A stretch of 64,000 bases of DNA from Akanthomyces muscarius (lineage: Eukaryota > Ascomycota > Sordariomycetes > Hypocreales > Cordycipitaceae), in the NCBI RefSeq assembly GCF_028009165.1, contig NC_079244.1:1054001-1118000 (forward strand), given 5' to 3'. The notes below the pieces were generated by a model. The model saw only the letters and a program-made list of their open reading frames with translations. It did not search any database and was not told the origin of the DNA. Shown here piece by piece: positions 12,323-25,611 of this stretch (within the stretch, counting starts at the first letter, position 1; the number at the start of each line of letters is the position of its first letter). The translations under genes were made by a program, and so were the position numbers.

Positions 12323-14200
12323 CTACAACTCTAGAATATCCTCCCACTGCCGCCGCGTGCGCTCCATCTCCTGCCAGCACGCCGCGCCCAGCTCCTCGAA
12401 TTCCAGGAGCTGCTGCTTAGTCGCAATCTGCGCGCCGTATCGGCGGCCGCACTTTTTGTTGAGCGATCCGGTGGTGTCGTCGTCGGCCGGGTCTTCCACA
12501 TCGCCGGTCCAGCCCCAGTCCTCGACCTCGGTCGGCTTGACAAACGAGTTGCCCGCGCGGTCGTACGCGCTGCCCCATTTGATGCGCTCGGCGTCGAGCT
12601 CGTCCAGCGCCGCCTGCTCCTGCATCGTGAGCCACACGGGCGCGTACGCGCCGCGGTAGCCCGTCTCAGTGTGCCACGGCGAGCCCGCCCAGCGGCACAG
12701 CACCAGCGCGAACTCGTACAGCCAGAACAAAAAGGCCGGCAGGGGAAAAAGTGTGCTAGCCACAATACCAGGGTGCGAAACGTACATTTTCGGGCCGATC
12801 GTGACGGCGCCCTTTGCGTCTACTTCATCGCCGCTGGCGTCTTCGACCTCTGTTTCCGAGTCCGAGTGTGTCCTGGGACGCCGACGGCCTGCTCCAAGAA
12901 GACTCTGCGCGTGCGGCTGAACATGCGGCAGCGTGCTAGTGAGACACAGGATATCGGTGAGGCGTTTGGCCGACTCGTACGCCGCAGGTCGATTGAAGCA
13001 CTGTATATCATCTGCCGCAAGTGTATTGCGGTGCGCCTCGATACTGCTGGACCAGATGATCCGGCCGGGGGCAAGGACAGAGTCTTGTTGGCGGGTAAGT
13101 AAAGGCTTCAGTCTATGCGTGAGGCAGTAGTGCCCAAATGTACAAGCGGTAAAGACTTCGCCGAGTAGGGGTTTCTCGGGCTGCAGACAGATCGAAATCA
13201 TGTTAGTAACACGCGTGCGTAGCAAGTCGCGATTCGGCTTAGCGCCAGGGCCAGATCGGCCCCCAAAATAATGTTTGCACATACATAGCCATAATTCGGT
13301 CGCTCGTTCAATATACACGTCGGCAATGCATTCTTGAAATCGGGGTAGGTGGCGGTCTCGAGAAGGCCCTTGGTGAAAAAAGACTTGATGGCGCCTCCCC
13401 AGTTGACGCCTTCCCATCCGCCATAGGCTGCATTGTACACGACGCTGTCGAGCCTCGGGACGCGAACATTCTTCAGGTACTCGCCCTCGAGGCCGTCCGG
13501 GTTGCTGACTGTGTTGCTGCACAGCGCATCAGCGAAGGCATACAGACCCTTGAGGTCGCAGAGGTCCAGCGACAGAGAGAGGATGTGTATGCGCTCCACG
13601 GTATCCTGCCACCGGTATGACCCCAAGCCGCCGGCGCGGCTGCGCAGTATGGACACGGGGTTCTGCGCAGCGGCGGTGGCGTAGGCGCGCAGTGTGCGAA
13701 TCGTTTCAAGAGACTTTTTGGCACTGCGCGTCGTGGGGATGAGAATCAGGTGCGACGTCAGCGATCGCGTGGCTAGGAACTCGTCAATGAGGCGCTGTGC
13801 GATGCCTAGGCCGATCCCGCTGGGTCGTTTGACACGTAGTTAGCTTTACTGTATAATTTGGGCAATATTGCCTCGTTGGGAGCGAATCGCAGAGGACTCA
13901 AGGAGCATTGGAGTTGCTAAAGGGCACATCATAAGGAGAAGGGATGGGGCATTGTGACCAAACAAAAGCAGAATCAAAACTGAGAAATGGGGAGTCTCCT
14001 CGTTGAATCCTAAACTTTGTATCCATTGGCGAGCTGTCGGGTATTCGCCTCGGCTTCTTTTCTTCTTCCTATGTTGAATCGCTCAGGTTCCAATCCCACG
14101 GTATTTACCTGTTTGCTCCTGTAATCAAGACAAAGAGTTGGTCGTAGTCGGGGACCTTTTCCCAGGGCGCAGGCTGCGCGACTGGGACGGCAGAGACCAT
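12323..14200 (-). CDS. ERG27: 3-keto-steroid reductase (ergosterol pathway)
   Basis: Exons 14200-14109, 13819-13285 and 13180-12323 encode 494 aa. ERG27 reduces the 3-keto group during C-4 demethylation of sterols, with NADPH, in the endoplasmic reticulum alongside ERG25 and ERG26. The Rossmann motif is split by the first intron and reads ITGANSGIGLG after splicing (near residues 26-36). The catalytic pair is Tyr277 and Lys281 in AAYESAK, preceded by SSSIEAH. A conserved LNERPNYGYPEKPLLGE runs across the second splice. An acidic loop (SDSETEVEDASGDEVDAKG) lies after the active site, before a hydrophobic segment that may associate with membrane. Intron 1 (289 nt) is the longest in the window; intron 2 is 104 nt. 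The gene lies about 0.5 kb downstream of SCP160 on the same strand. Confidence 0.92.
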
Positions 14201-14694
14201 TGTCGCGGTTTTCGGGGTCTTATGGTACGAGTAAATTGCTTGCAGTCTCCGTTCGTCCGCTCCGAGTCACGTCAATTCGGAAAAGGGCTTGCGGCGTAGA
14301 TGTTGGAGAGAAACGCAGAAAGTCGCAGCTCGGGAGTGTGCTGCCCCCATTTGGCTGGTGCAGACGCTCCGCTAATTAGAACGGCCGGCAAGCAGTTGGC
14401 AGGCAGGCCATCTCCAAGACTCCAACTTTCCTTCCGAGTACGAATTCGGGTGGGGCTCCTTGTAGACCCGCCACACCCGACGATGCTGGTACATAGTCTA
14501 ATTAGCCCTTCACAGCAACATCACGCGCCGATTCCTTTCCATTACTTGCTTTTTTTACATTGTATAGGTTAAAGCTATTATACCCGTGATAATGTCCCCC
14601 TTGAAAACGGTGGCACATGCAAACACTTGTAACATCGATGACTGGAGCCGGCACGGACGGCTTGCTCATACATTTTTGCAGTCTCTCATACAGT
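14201..14694. other. Intergenic region between ERG27 and SCP160
   Basis: This 494-bp space holds the ERG27 promoter and the SCP160 3' end. No ORF of note was seen. Confidence 0.5.
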
Positions 14695-17600
14695 CTAGTC
14701 TCTGCTGCTCTGGCCCTCCTTGATGGCAGCCAGAATCAGCTCCTTGGCCTTTTCAACGCCCTTCTCTGTGCCAATAATCTCAATAGCCTCGTCTTTGGCC
14801 TGATCGCGGGGCACCTGGATCTTGCAGTCGCTCTGCTGGCGAATCGAGTTGACCTTGGAGCCGCCCTGGCCAATGACATATCGGTAGGTCTTGGGGTCAG
14901 GAAGTATCAGGTAGCCCGTGGCATCCTGCTTCTTGGCTTGAGCCAGCGCCTTGTCGATCAGCTCCTTGGCCTTGGCGATGTTCTCGGCGCTGCCCCGAAG
15001 GACCCAAGGAATGTCACCTGCCTCACCACTGGCAGTCTTGACGATGCTCCATGAGTGGGCGTCTGCAGCAGAGTCGGCATCGTCGGTGATCAAAGGCAAA
15101 GCGCCGCCAGTCACGCGAGCTCCGGCCTCAGGCTTGCCGGGAAGCTTCTGGCCAGCATGGTCGACTGTTACCTGGTGGTTGTTGCGAAGCTGGCGGAAGA
15201 ACTGGCCACCGTTGGAGATGGTGTGGTGAACATTGCGGGGAATCTGGATTGTCTCGCCTTCCTGCGACTTCAGAAGAGTAGCAATGTGCTCCTTGGCCTT
15301 TGACACGTTCTCAGCAAGACCAGAGATCTTGACTCCCGTTTTGCCATCGCCCTGGCGAGGGACATCAATGCTGACGTTAAGCTTCGTCTCCAGCTGGCGC
15401 TTCGCCTCACCACCACGGCCGATCAGGGTTCGGTGCTGGTCGACAGGCACATCAACAACGTCGGTGACCTGGCTGTCGCGCTCGGCCACAATCTCTTCAA
15501 TGCGCTTAATGATCTTGTCCACAATGTCAGTACGGCCTTCAACCTTGATAGTGTTGCCGTCAGCCTCCTGCTTGGGGAACTGGATAGTTCTAGCCAGAGA
15601 ACGGCGATCGTCAGATCCGCCGGCGCCGACAACAATGTCTCGAAGAGTAGAGCCTAGATCGTATTAGTATAACCCATGTTATTCCCGTAATTCAAACTTA
15701 CCACTAGGTCCAATCAAAGAGCGGTGGTGCTTTTTCTCAATATCCACCGTCTTGACAACAGTGTCGTCAAAGACGGCGCGCTTTTCCTCGAGCGCCTTCT
15801 TGGCCTTGGCGACCTGTGAGGCGGTACCTCTGATCGAGATCTCAACCATGTCGGTATCACGGTCAGCAGGAACATCGATGCGAGCACCAGTCTGCTGTCG
15901 CAGCTCATCAAGAGCAGCACCGCCTTGTCCGATGAGGGAGCCAACCTGCTTCTGCTGAACAGGGACAGTAGCAGTAGCAGAGTGCTCCTCCAGGTACTTG
16001 TGAAGGGAGAAGATCTCATCACGGGCCTCGTCAGCACCCTTCTTGGGGCCGCGGATGATGACTTCGTCGAGAGCTTGCTGACGACGGCCCTTGCCAGCGT
16101 CACTGGCAGCGTCGGCGTTGGACTGCTCGTCAGAGGCGCTCTTGGCGGCGCGGGGGAAGAAGATGAGAACCTTGTAGCGAGTCTGGAGGCGGTTGATCTG
16201 TGTACCCTGCGTACCGATAAGTTCACGGTGGTACTTCGGGTCAATCTTGAGGGTATGCGTGGTTTCGTCGGCCAGAGTGCGGCTCAGGTTCTGGATGTAC
16301 GTTCTGGCGGTCTCAGCCTTGGCCTTGGGGCCCTTCAGCTCAACCTTGCCGTCTTGAACCTGGATTTCGACATCGAAGCGGTCGCGAAGCTCCTTGATGT
16401 TGCTGCCACCCTTGCCAATAAGATGGTTGGCATACTTCTGAGGGAAGTCAAACGACAAAGTGAAGCCGCGCTCCTTGTCGTCCTGCTTCTCCTGCTCGAT
16501 GAACGCAGTGGCCTTGGCCGCAAGGTTCTTGACCGCAGAGCTAGGGCCGCGGAGGGTGACGGTGATGCCAACCTTTGTGACACGGATGGGTATCTGGTCA
16601 GCAGCACGGCACTCCTGCTCCTTCTTAATGAAGCGACGAAGCCTCTCATGGAACTTGGCCGGAACATCAAGAGCAACACTGTCGAGGTTCTCCTGTTGGC
16701 CGATCAAGTCAAGAATGTGCTTCTGGGCGTCTGCGAGACCCTTCTTGAAAGCAGCCAGTTCGGCATCGGAGGGCTTCACACGAGGGGGTTGGTAGGCGCT
16801 GTCCGCACCGGCAGGGCCTTCAAAGACCAGCAGAACAGAGCTGTTGGGCTCACCAGCCTCGGGAACAACCAGCTGCACGCCATAATCCTGCTTGAGGCGA
16901 GGAGAAACATCGGTTCGCAAATGCTGGTGGAAGAAGGGGTCGACGCTGACGTTTTGCATTCTTGTGGGCGGGTGGCCGTTGATGATGCCGGTAATTTCAG
17001 ACTGCGCACGAATCGCGTTCTTCCCATCTCGCGAGTACAGCTCCCATGGCAGAGCGCCGTCCTGGGAGAAGGGCGTGTTGATGTGGGTGTTGTAGAGCTT
17101 CTCCAGGCGATCAATTTCGCGACGCTGGCGAAGGTATCGAGTAATGTTGGCGGCATGAACAGCGGCACCGCTGGGAGCAGTGCGGTGGAATCTGGACAGA
17201 TCAATGTTGGACATTTGCATTCCCATGGCAAGATCCATGGCCTTCTCAACCCCAACTTGGACTTGGTCAGGCGGGCCGACAATGGTAATCAGGTCATCTT
17301 CGTCATCCGAAGGTAGGAGAATGGCACAGCCAGTATCGGAAAAGAAATCCTCCATGGGGACACCCCGGTTACCAATAATAAACTGGTGGCGGCCGCGCTG
17401 GATAGATAACTGCTCGAGTTCGAGCTGCTTGTGAAGCTCGGCGACCTGTCTCTCAAGTTCGGCGCGAGCATTTTGAACGGCGATACGATCACCGGCGAGC
17501 TGAATGTGCTCGTCATCGGCGCCAGCGGGATGGAAGACGGGTCGCTGGCCGGGGGCGGCTGGAACAGGCGCAGGTCCAGAGCTGAGGTGCTGGTGGGGAG

Positions 17601-18640
17601 GGACTCGGATCTGAACACCATGAGACTCCTCAAGAGCTTGGGCAAGCGAGTTGCCAGGGCCGGCTAGGAACGGGTAGAAAGCGGCAGGAATACCACGGAC
17701 TTTGGTCTGGGCAGCGGCGGATCGCTCATTGGCAATCTTGAGGATCTCGTTGCGAGCGGAAGCAGCAGACAGTGCATTACCCTCGACCGAGACATTGATG
17801 GTAGCATCCTCGTCGTCGTCGAGCTGTTTGGTGTCGTCGGCCTTGGGGAGCTGAATCTTGGCGCCAGTCTTCTCCTGCAGAGTCTTGATCACGGAGCCGC
17901 CCTTGCCAATGATGTGAGCGCGAGCGGAGTAGGGAATCGGTACTTCGATGACAGTCTAGAGTACGTGTTAGCACTTGCAAGGTTGAATCAGCATAGATGG
18001 TACTCACACGTCGGCCAATCTGAGCGACTAGATCTTTGAGTGCCTGCTGAGCAACATCCTGAGGACCAGTGGCATCGAACTTGACGCGGCCATTGCTAAC
18101 GGTGGACATGGTAATGTTGGCGCGGGACTTGCGGTTCAGGTCGCGAAGGATTTCGGGAATGGGTCTCTTGAGCTTGCTGCGCTCCATGATGAACTGCGGC
18201 TCGAGAGTAACAGACTCGACCTTGCGTCCAGGAATGGACATGACGGGAGGGGGAATTTGGCCAGCAGAACCAGTGGCGGGGGCAGGCGCAGGAGGAGCGA
18301 CATTCTGGGGGGCACCGTTGGAGCCGTTCTGCTTGGGAGCACCATTCTTGGCGCTCCAGATAGGGGCGACATTCGCAGCCTTGCCCTTGGGGGCACCAAG
18401 CTCGGGGAAGAGCTCATGCGACTGAGTGTCGAGCGAGGACTGCTTCTCCTTCTGCTTGCCAGCAGCGGTAGAGCTCATGGGGGCGGCCCAGGAGCCAGAA
18501 GCGTCGTTGGCAGGCTTGGGGAGGTCGACATCGGGAACCTCCTCGACGGTAACGGGGTGGGGACTGTGTTCAGCATGCTTCTGCATGAGCTTCTGAGCGG
18601 CAGAGAGCTCGCCAGAGGTTGAGGGGTCGACGGAAGCCAT
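14695..18640 (-). CDS. SCP160: Multi-KH-domain RNA-binding protein (vigilin homologue)
   Basis: Exons 18640-18008, 17955-15702 and 15653-14695 encode 1281 aa, close to the usual size of fungal Scp160/vigilin. Tandem KH domains fill most of the protein after a 150-residue low-complexity N-terminus. Many carry a clear GxxG loop: IIGKGGSVIK, LIGKGGSNIKEL, LIGTQGTQIN, LIGQGGAALDEL, LIGPSGSTLRDI, LIGRGGEAKR and VIGQGGSKVNSI near the C-terminus. Others are degenerate, such as IIGNRGVPMED. Scp160 proteins bind polysomal mRNA at the ER and affect translation and chromosome ploidy control; this is family knowledge. Both introns are about 50 nt and the second interrupts a GxxG loop at the Gly codon. 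The long ORFs on the opposite strand are shadows of this gene. Confidence 0.93.
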
Positions 18641-21600
18641 GTTGAGGAGTCGGGTTATTGAATTTCGGGGCGGGCCAGATAGTAGCAAGGCACTGTCTGA
18701 GGCAGGGGTTAGCTTCCCTCTATTGGGTTTCGCAGCGACTCGCAGCAGCGACTAAGGATGGCTGAGTTCGGCCGGGACGCAATTTACATACAAGTATCAG
18801 TGCCGGGTCAATAGAAGAAGGGACAGCCGGCCAATGAGGTCGGAGGTAGTATCTCGAGAGGACGAAAGGTATCAAATGCGGTTGGGAGTAGTTTTGTGTG
18901 TAGAGTCCGTTAGGCGTCTAGAACATTGTGCAGACGCCAACAGACAGCGATAACCGGTGACCAGAGGGATAAAACCAGGAGACGAGGCAGATGCCGGAGG
19001 AATTGACGATGATGCCAGATGATGGCGAAAGGGAACAGCAGAAGAGCAGATGGTTGTAAGAGGGTGATGTGGAAGTTTCTCCAGCTTTCTCCACGTTGCG
19101 CTCGGAGTCGTCCTGAGTCTGGGTCCAGGCGGGCAGGGATTGGACTAGGCTGGCGGGCAGCCGGCAAGCGGGCACTTTTTTTATTTGGTTTTTGGTGGGA
19201 GGGGGCGCTCTGCTGTTGGGGGTCCAGGTGAGGCTTGACACGCTAAAAGGTCCCGCGATTGTGGGCGGCCGGACGGGTTCGAGGTGCAGAGGCGCTGGAG
19301 GAGGTGCTGGAAAGCCTGCTGCCGGAGCCACTGCCTAGGTCCAAGGGAAGCAGAGCTACAGAAGCCATCACAGCATAGCAGCCACAGGTGGCGTACCTAC
19401 CCTAGGTGGGCAACTACACCCAGCGTTCAAAATCTCCAGCAGGCTGTTAGCCAATCTGGCGGGATACAGTGGGCCTGCCTGTGGCTGCAAGAGACAAAGA
19501 TATTTGAAGCCGTGTCTCGTTCGTTGTCTCGCATGTCCGCTGCTGAAAAGACGAGGTTTTAATTTAATTGTTAACGTCGCTCGGTAGTCTAGAAATATAC
19601 TATTCCCAAGCTCATAATCAAGTGTGTCTTCACAATGGCTCAAAAGTGGCACTCACAAGCAGGCAGTGCTGCACGCCATTGCAGTCCCATTGGCTGGCTT
19701 ACTTTTTGCTGGTCTATAATTATGGCAAATTCTTCTATCGTGGTTGAAAACTAATCGTGAAGTGCGGATATCATGATTGAGCCCAGAAAAGAAGAGTTGG
19801 TGGTCTCAGTGTTCAAACTGGCCATTAGAAGCATCCTCCACATCTCCCGCGGTTGCTTCGTGTCAGGACGAAGCGAGCCAACGGCCGGCATAGGTTCAAT
19901 GCTAACAAATATCCTTGATGTCTCACTCACTCCACGCTACATCCGGGAGCACCTGCTTCAATGAACAATTCTGATGCTACCAGAGCTGCTGCCTTGAAAT
20001 ATCCCGTTGCATATGGGCTACCCTATACTGGAACTGGAAGCAACTCGCCGTTGGTGGACTAGCTAAATTCAAGCTAAATTCAAGGCCAACATCTGTACTT
20101 TGATTCGGATTGACGACCAAAGTATCCGTAATATGAATGCATTTACGCTATGCAGTCCATCCTCACTTTAGCGAAAGGCTGTTATGCTTAGATTATTCAA
20201 TGTCCGAGCGATATCATCGCGCTTGGTCCGCAGGGACAGTCGTCAAAAGGAGCCACTGTCTTATCACCTGGTTCTACCGGCGTCTTGCGCTACTTTGAAA
20301 TGAAAGGGATGGTACGACTGTGCATCAAGACCCGACTACGAGCCTCTTCCGATATTTGCACAGGTATCGAGGGCCCCGAGCCAACCACTGCCTTTGAAAC
20401 GAGCATCGCTAATGATCCTGTCGTCCTACTCTAGATCCTTGCCCAATCCCGAGTATTGCGTCTTGCTGGTACAATGTGTGCTAGGATGCGCGTGGAGATG
20501 GCAATACAATGCCAAATTGCCATGCAGCCATGGTGTAATCGATGCGACAAAAAATACCAAGAGCGTAAGCATGGCGTGCCCAAAACACTCACCAAGCAGG
20601 ATAGGCGATGCAGTAAAGAAACAGTTGTTGATGGTCCCAACTAGCATCATCTGCACGCCCTCTCTGATTGCTAAATGTTTGGCAGGGCGTCACAATTACA
20701 AGAGGAAAAGCGCAATTCTACTGGTACTTTCCAATCGAAAATGATCCGACGCAAGAAATGATAAAAAAAGGTCCAGGCCATCAGCCATTGGCCGTTGAAG
20801 TCGCAGCAGAGAGCCAAAGAGTGGCACCTAGCCCAAAGCCAAACGCCCCATTTCGCATTGAAACCCACATGAGGGCCATCGGATAATGGACGAGGCAAGC
20901 GTTCAAACTTTGGCATAAACCGAGAGACGTGGGTGAAATCGACCGTGTCCACCGCCGAATGTCATTTTCGGCGGACGGCTGATGGAGGACAAAACGTGGC
21001 GGCGAGTTGTGCGGCACATTGTACATGGAGGGACACGACCAGCACACGCGTACATGCATGCATGCACATATGCCAGTTTGGCCAAGTACCACACCAACAC
21101 ATGCATCTTCAAAATGGCGCCGGCTGCAAGATGCACGCTGGCGGGGCATCAATCTACCATGGCCCATGGGCCTGTCGCAGGATTGGGCTCAAGTCCAGCC
21201 CGTGTTTCGCCTTTTTTGCGATGCCCGGCCGTGGCCCGGCGCTCAGTGCTGGCTCCGTCGACGCGTTTCGGGCAGCAGGCAACGAGAGCCAGTGCCTGAC
21301 AACCTGGTCGGGGCAGTGGATCAGACGGCGGCAGAAGAGGAGATGAGGGGAGAAGGGGACAAGGGGAGAAGGGGACAAGGGGAAAGGAGCAGTAGTTAAT
21401 CAGTTGGTGCGTATCCGTACAATCAAGCAGAACCGGCAGCCCTTGTTTTTCCGTGAATTTATTCGATGCTTTTCTTGCACAGAAGGGTCGGTTACTGGTG
21501 TACAAAGACTTGACAACACCAGCCAGCAGCCAAGGTCCACCAACAAACTGGAGTCAACTCCGTAATATTAGTACCTACGGCGGTGCACCTACCAATCCGA

Positions 21601-22747
21601 TGCTACAACTTTGGTTACCGGCTCCAGTATAAAACAATGTGCAATGTATTCTGGGCGGTTCAAGGTTGTGGGAGCAAGGCCCGGCATGAGCGAGGGTCAG
21701 TGGTAATGGAAATTCCCAAGTTACATAGTAGGGGTTCCCTCGACTGTACCTATCTCGTCAAGTCGTGTATTTCAAGTACCGCCGAGCGCAAGGCCAGGTA
21801 GATAGGCCAGGACAACGCGGACAAGTCGCACTGCGTCGAGGATGTGTGTGTGCCAAGAATAAATCGAGGCTGTGAGCCATGAGCAGGCATAGATTCCCTG
21901 TCGGTCGGTCGAGGGCTGCTGTTGTACTGAGTACTGGTAATCAGGAGCTGCCGACCTGTTCCTAGGTACCTTATTAGGGATCGTCGCCTTTGGTGGCTTG
22001 CCGCCATCATTTCGGTGTGTTTCTTGTTTCTTATTGTGCCAGCGGCTCCTTGTAATTTTCGCGTCGTGCAACCGACCATCTCACTGGCACACACTGTAAC
22101 CACTGCCACGCTACCTAAGGTATCTGCCAAACTCTTGCCACGACGCGCTGTCAAGTCCAGTCCAGTCCTTCCAGGTACCTAGGTAGGTACCTTACCTTTG
22201 CCGTCTGCACCTCTGCCGTCTGTCAGCCCGACGAGCCACTGAACCACTGGAAGGCCGCTGAAGCCATCCGCTAAAACTGCCTGGCGGCGCACGTTAGTAG
22301 GTACCTAGGTACCTCTAGAGGCACTCACTTCTCTGAGCCAGTGACAGCGCCCCAGAGACTGTGGAGGCTGCACCGCTGCATCCACCCAAAACACCACTAA
22401 CCTCCATCTTGAAGGACTAACAAAAAGCGCGAAGTGAACAGCTGCACGCTGCTGTCGCCTGTCCAGTACAAACAGGTACAATTGCCCATCCATCCATTGT
22501 CCATCATCCACACCCACACTCACTCACTCCCTCGCTCGTTCAAGTCACATATCCACTGTCCGTGGCCTCCCGCTGCCTCGCAGAAAGCTGCAAAAGCAAT
22601 AACCCACCAGGCAAACAGGTACGGTCCCGGTCTGAGACCCTATTCCCATACCTACCTTGCCTAGCTAGCCACCGGGTGCCGCTCTCCTGCTTCTTGCCGT
22701 CCTACCTAATCCGTTGCCTCGCCTGCCCTCTCCTTCCCTTTCCCATC
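18641..22747. other. Long divergent intergenic region (4.1 kb)
   Basis: This stretch separates SCP160 (-) and STE20 (+), so it carries both promoters. No ORF in it is recognisable. A purine tandem repeat of the unit GGGGAGAAGGGGACAA lies at about 21348-21380. Several palindromic TACCTAGGTA-type motifs cluster at 21960-22320, and a CT-rich leader precedes STE20. Confidence 0.5.
21345..21386. repeat. Purine-rich tandem repeat
   Basis: Two to three copies of a GGGGAGAAGGGGACAA unit occur in tandem on the + strand in non-coding DNA. The G-runs could allow G-quadruplex formation, which is inference only. Confidence 0.7.
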
Positions 22748-25611
22748 ATGGACACCAAGAATTCGTCCTACTTCAACGGCAGTTCGCAGCGTCGCCGGCT
22801 CGTCAAAAAGTCCTCGCATCATTACTCGCGCTCCTCCTCCGGCCTCGATAGCGCCCACGACGCCCACTCCATCCACAGCAAACGCAGCTCCTCGAATAGT
22901 CTCCGCCGCACGCCCAGCGCTCCCCCGCCCGTGCGACCAAGCAACACCGTCGCCGGTGCCTTTGCTGCCTCGTCCTCGCCTTCGCCCCGGCATCCCACCC
23001 AGGCCCAGTCCTCGAATGCGTCGCCACTGCAGCACCAGGGTCAATTCGCCGCCGCCGCCGCAACCTCGTCGTCGTCTTCCTCACGCCTGCCCTACCGCAA
23101 CAGCCCGTCGGCGCAGCCTGAGCCTCAGTTTCGCCAGCCCGCGCCCGCGTCAACATCCGCGCCCGCCAAGCCTGCCGCCGACGACCTCATTGGCGCTCCC
23201 TTCGACGGCGCTGCCATCCTGAGCAGCATAGACTCGGCCTCCTACAGCCCTTCGACCGTCGCTGCTCCCTCGTCGGCCAGTTCGACGCCCAGCATCAACC
23301 ACACTGCGGCCACTACCGCCGTTAGCACTCCACGCTCGTCCATCCCCGCCCAGCCGCAAAAGTCATCTTCCACGACCGCCGTTGCTCGTGCTGCTGCACC
23401 CATTTTCCGCGCCGTCAGCACAAAAAAACCCAAGCATTCCCTTCGATCCTCTAAAAGCGTCGCGGCCATGGATTCAGGCGTTACTCTCGTAGACAAGTCG
23501 GGCACCCGGGTCGAGGCGCAGGCCGCCACTCCCAAAAGGTACTCAGACGAGTCCGGCGGCATCCCTTCCAAGCCGCCCACTGTCCGCAAAAAGTCTGGCT
23601 TTTCTGGCTTTGTCAACAGTCTAGTGGGCTCCCAGAAGAAACCCATGATTTCGGCACCAGAGAATCCCATTCACGTTACCCATGTCGGCTACGACAGCTC
23701 TACTGGTCAATTCACTGTATGTCATTGACCCCGCTCATCAACCACCGTCATGATTATGCTTGCTAACTTGCCACAAAGGGCCTGCCCAAGGAATGGCAAC
23801 GATTAATCAACGAAAGCGGTATTCCCGAAAAAGAGCGCCGCGAGAACCCCCAGACCATGGTCGATATTCTGCAGTTCTATAAGGAGACCACCGAAAAGGC
23901 CCCCGAGGACCAGGTTCTCGAAAAATTTGGCCATGCCGGTGCCGAGCGATCACAATATGCCAGTCCCAATCCCTCGAATCCCGCATCGCCAACCATGTAC
24001 CCTACCAACTATATGGGTATGTAGCTGCTCTTTTCTCTGCACCGCAGTCCAGCCGCTAACAAGATCGCACAGGAAGCTTTGAGAACCCCCGAGCTGCACC
24101 TCCAGTCCCTGCCAAGGGCCATGGCGTGCCCTCATCGAAAGACATGGTGCCAAGCCGACCTGCACCGCGGCCTCCCGTTAGTATGGGCGGCCGGGCTGGC
24201 CCTCAAACTTCCTACACCACACCCAAGGATTCTGGTATCGGCATAATAAATAACGAGGCGGATAGCGGACCAATGCTACCCGAAGAGCACCGTTCTCGCT
24301 CCAATTCAAGGGTTGCCGGACCTGCGCCCTTCGCCCCCCAACAGACGGGCTCGATGAACCCCGCGCAGCCTACACTGTTCCAGCAACAACAGATGATTCA
24401 GCAACAGCACGAGCAGGCTATGGCCCAAGCCCAAGGAGCCATGTCTGGCCAGATTGGGCGAGCTCCTAGCAAGAGACAGCCTACCCAAACGCCGGCCCCT
24501 ATCGCTGGAGGGTATTCCCCGCGCGAAGCAAATGGAGCCCGCCAGCAGCCTGTCATGACTCCGAACCCCCAAGCGAGACCTCGACACCGCTCCCGCCAGA
24601 GCAACGGCATTGACATTGTCTCGGCACTCAGGCGTATCTGTACCGAAGGCGATCCTCGCGATATCTTCAGAGGCTTGAATAAGATTGGCCAAGGTGCATC
24701 TGGTGGTGTCTTCACCGGCTACGAGCGCAACAGCAATCGATTGGTTGCTATCAAGCAAATGAATCTCGAGCAACAACCGAAGAAGGATCTCATCATTAAT
24801 GAAATTATCGTTATGAAGGAGAGCTCGCATCCTAACATTGTAAACTTTATCGACAGTTATCTCACCGGCGGTGAGCTCTGGGTGATTATGGAATTTATGG
24901 AGGGTGGAAGTTTGACAGATGTTGTGACATTCAACATCATGACAGAGGGGCAAATTGCTTCCGTGTGCCGCGAAACGCTCAAGGGCCTGCAACATCTGCA
25001 TTCCAAGGGAGTTATCCACCGCGATATCAAGTCGGACAATATTCTGCTTTCTAACGAGGGCTGCATCAAGCTGAGTAAGTTGAGCATGCTCAGATCCTCC
25101 ACCACGGTTACTGACTCGAGCAGCTGATTTCGGTTTCTGCGCCACGATCAACGAAGCGCAAAACAAGCGCACGACCATGGTTGGCACACCATACTGGATG
25201 GCACCCGAAGTTGTCACTCGTAAGGAGTACGGCCGCAAGGTTGACATTTGGTCACTTGGTATTATGGCTATTGAGATGATTGAGGGCGAGCCTCCGTACC
25301 TCACAGAGTCACCACTCCGTGCGTTGTGGCTGATTGCGACCAATGGCACTCCGCAAATCAAGAACGAGAGTGAACTGTCAGATGTCTTTAGAGATTTCCT
25401 GTACTTTGCCCTTAAGGTGGACCCCGAGAAGCGTGCCAGCGCTCATGATTTGCTAAGAGTGAGTTTCCTTTACTGGCCAGCATTTATTTGCAGTTGCTAA
25501 CCGTTTTGATAGCATGACTTCATGAAGCTGTGTGTAGATCTCGGACAATTGTCGCCTCTTGTTCGATCCTCAAGAGAACAACGAGCCCAAGAAAAGTCGC
25601 GTAAGGCGTGA
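22748..25611 (+). CDS. STE20: PAK-family serine/threonine kinase STE20
   Basis: Five exons (22748-23716, 23779-24016, 24073-25074, 25124-25458, 25513-25611) encode 880 aa; introns are 49-62 nt. A Ser/Pro/Ala-rich N-terminus of 300 residues is followed by a CRIB/PBD for Cdc42-GTP (about 301-365: [18 protein letters not shown], then [10 protein letters not shown]). A second low-complexity region contains PPVPAK and poly-Gln motifs that may bind SH3 proteins. The kinase domain runs from about 599 to 850: GQGASGG loop, VAIKQM lysine, HRDIKSDN loop, DFGF across intron 3, [11 protein letters not shown] activation segment. There is no PH domain, so this is the Ste20 rather than the Cla4 type. Ste20 kinases act below Cdc42 and above the Ste11 MAPK modules in polarity, mating, osmosensing and filamentation. 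Confidence 0.93.

Noticed and set aside
14031..14108. Possible tRNA in the first ERG27 intron (GGTTCCAATCC resembles a B box)
   Set aside because: The T-arm stem does not pair and no matching acceptor stem or proper A box at the right spacing was seen.
15925..17316. Long + strand ORF (463 aa) opposite SCP160
   Set aside because: It lies exactly antisense to tandem KH domains, shows leucine/valine-rich mirror composition and no family motif; the - strand frame is clearly the gene.
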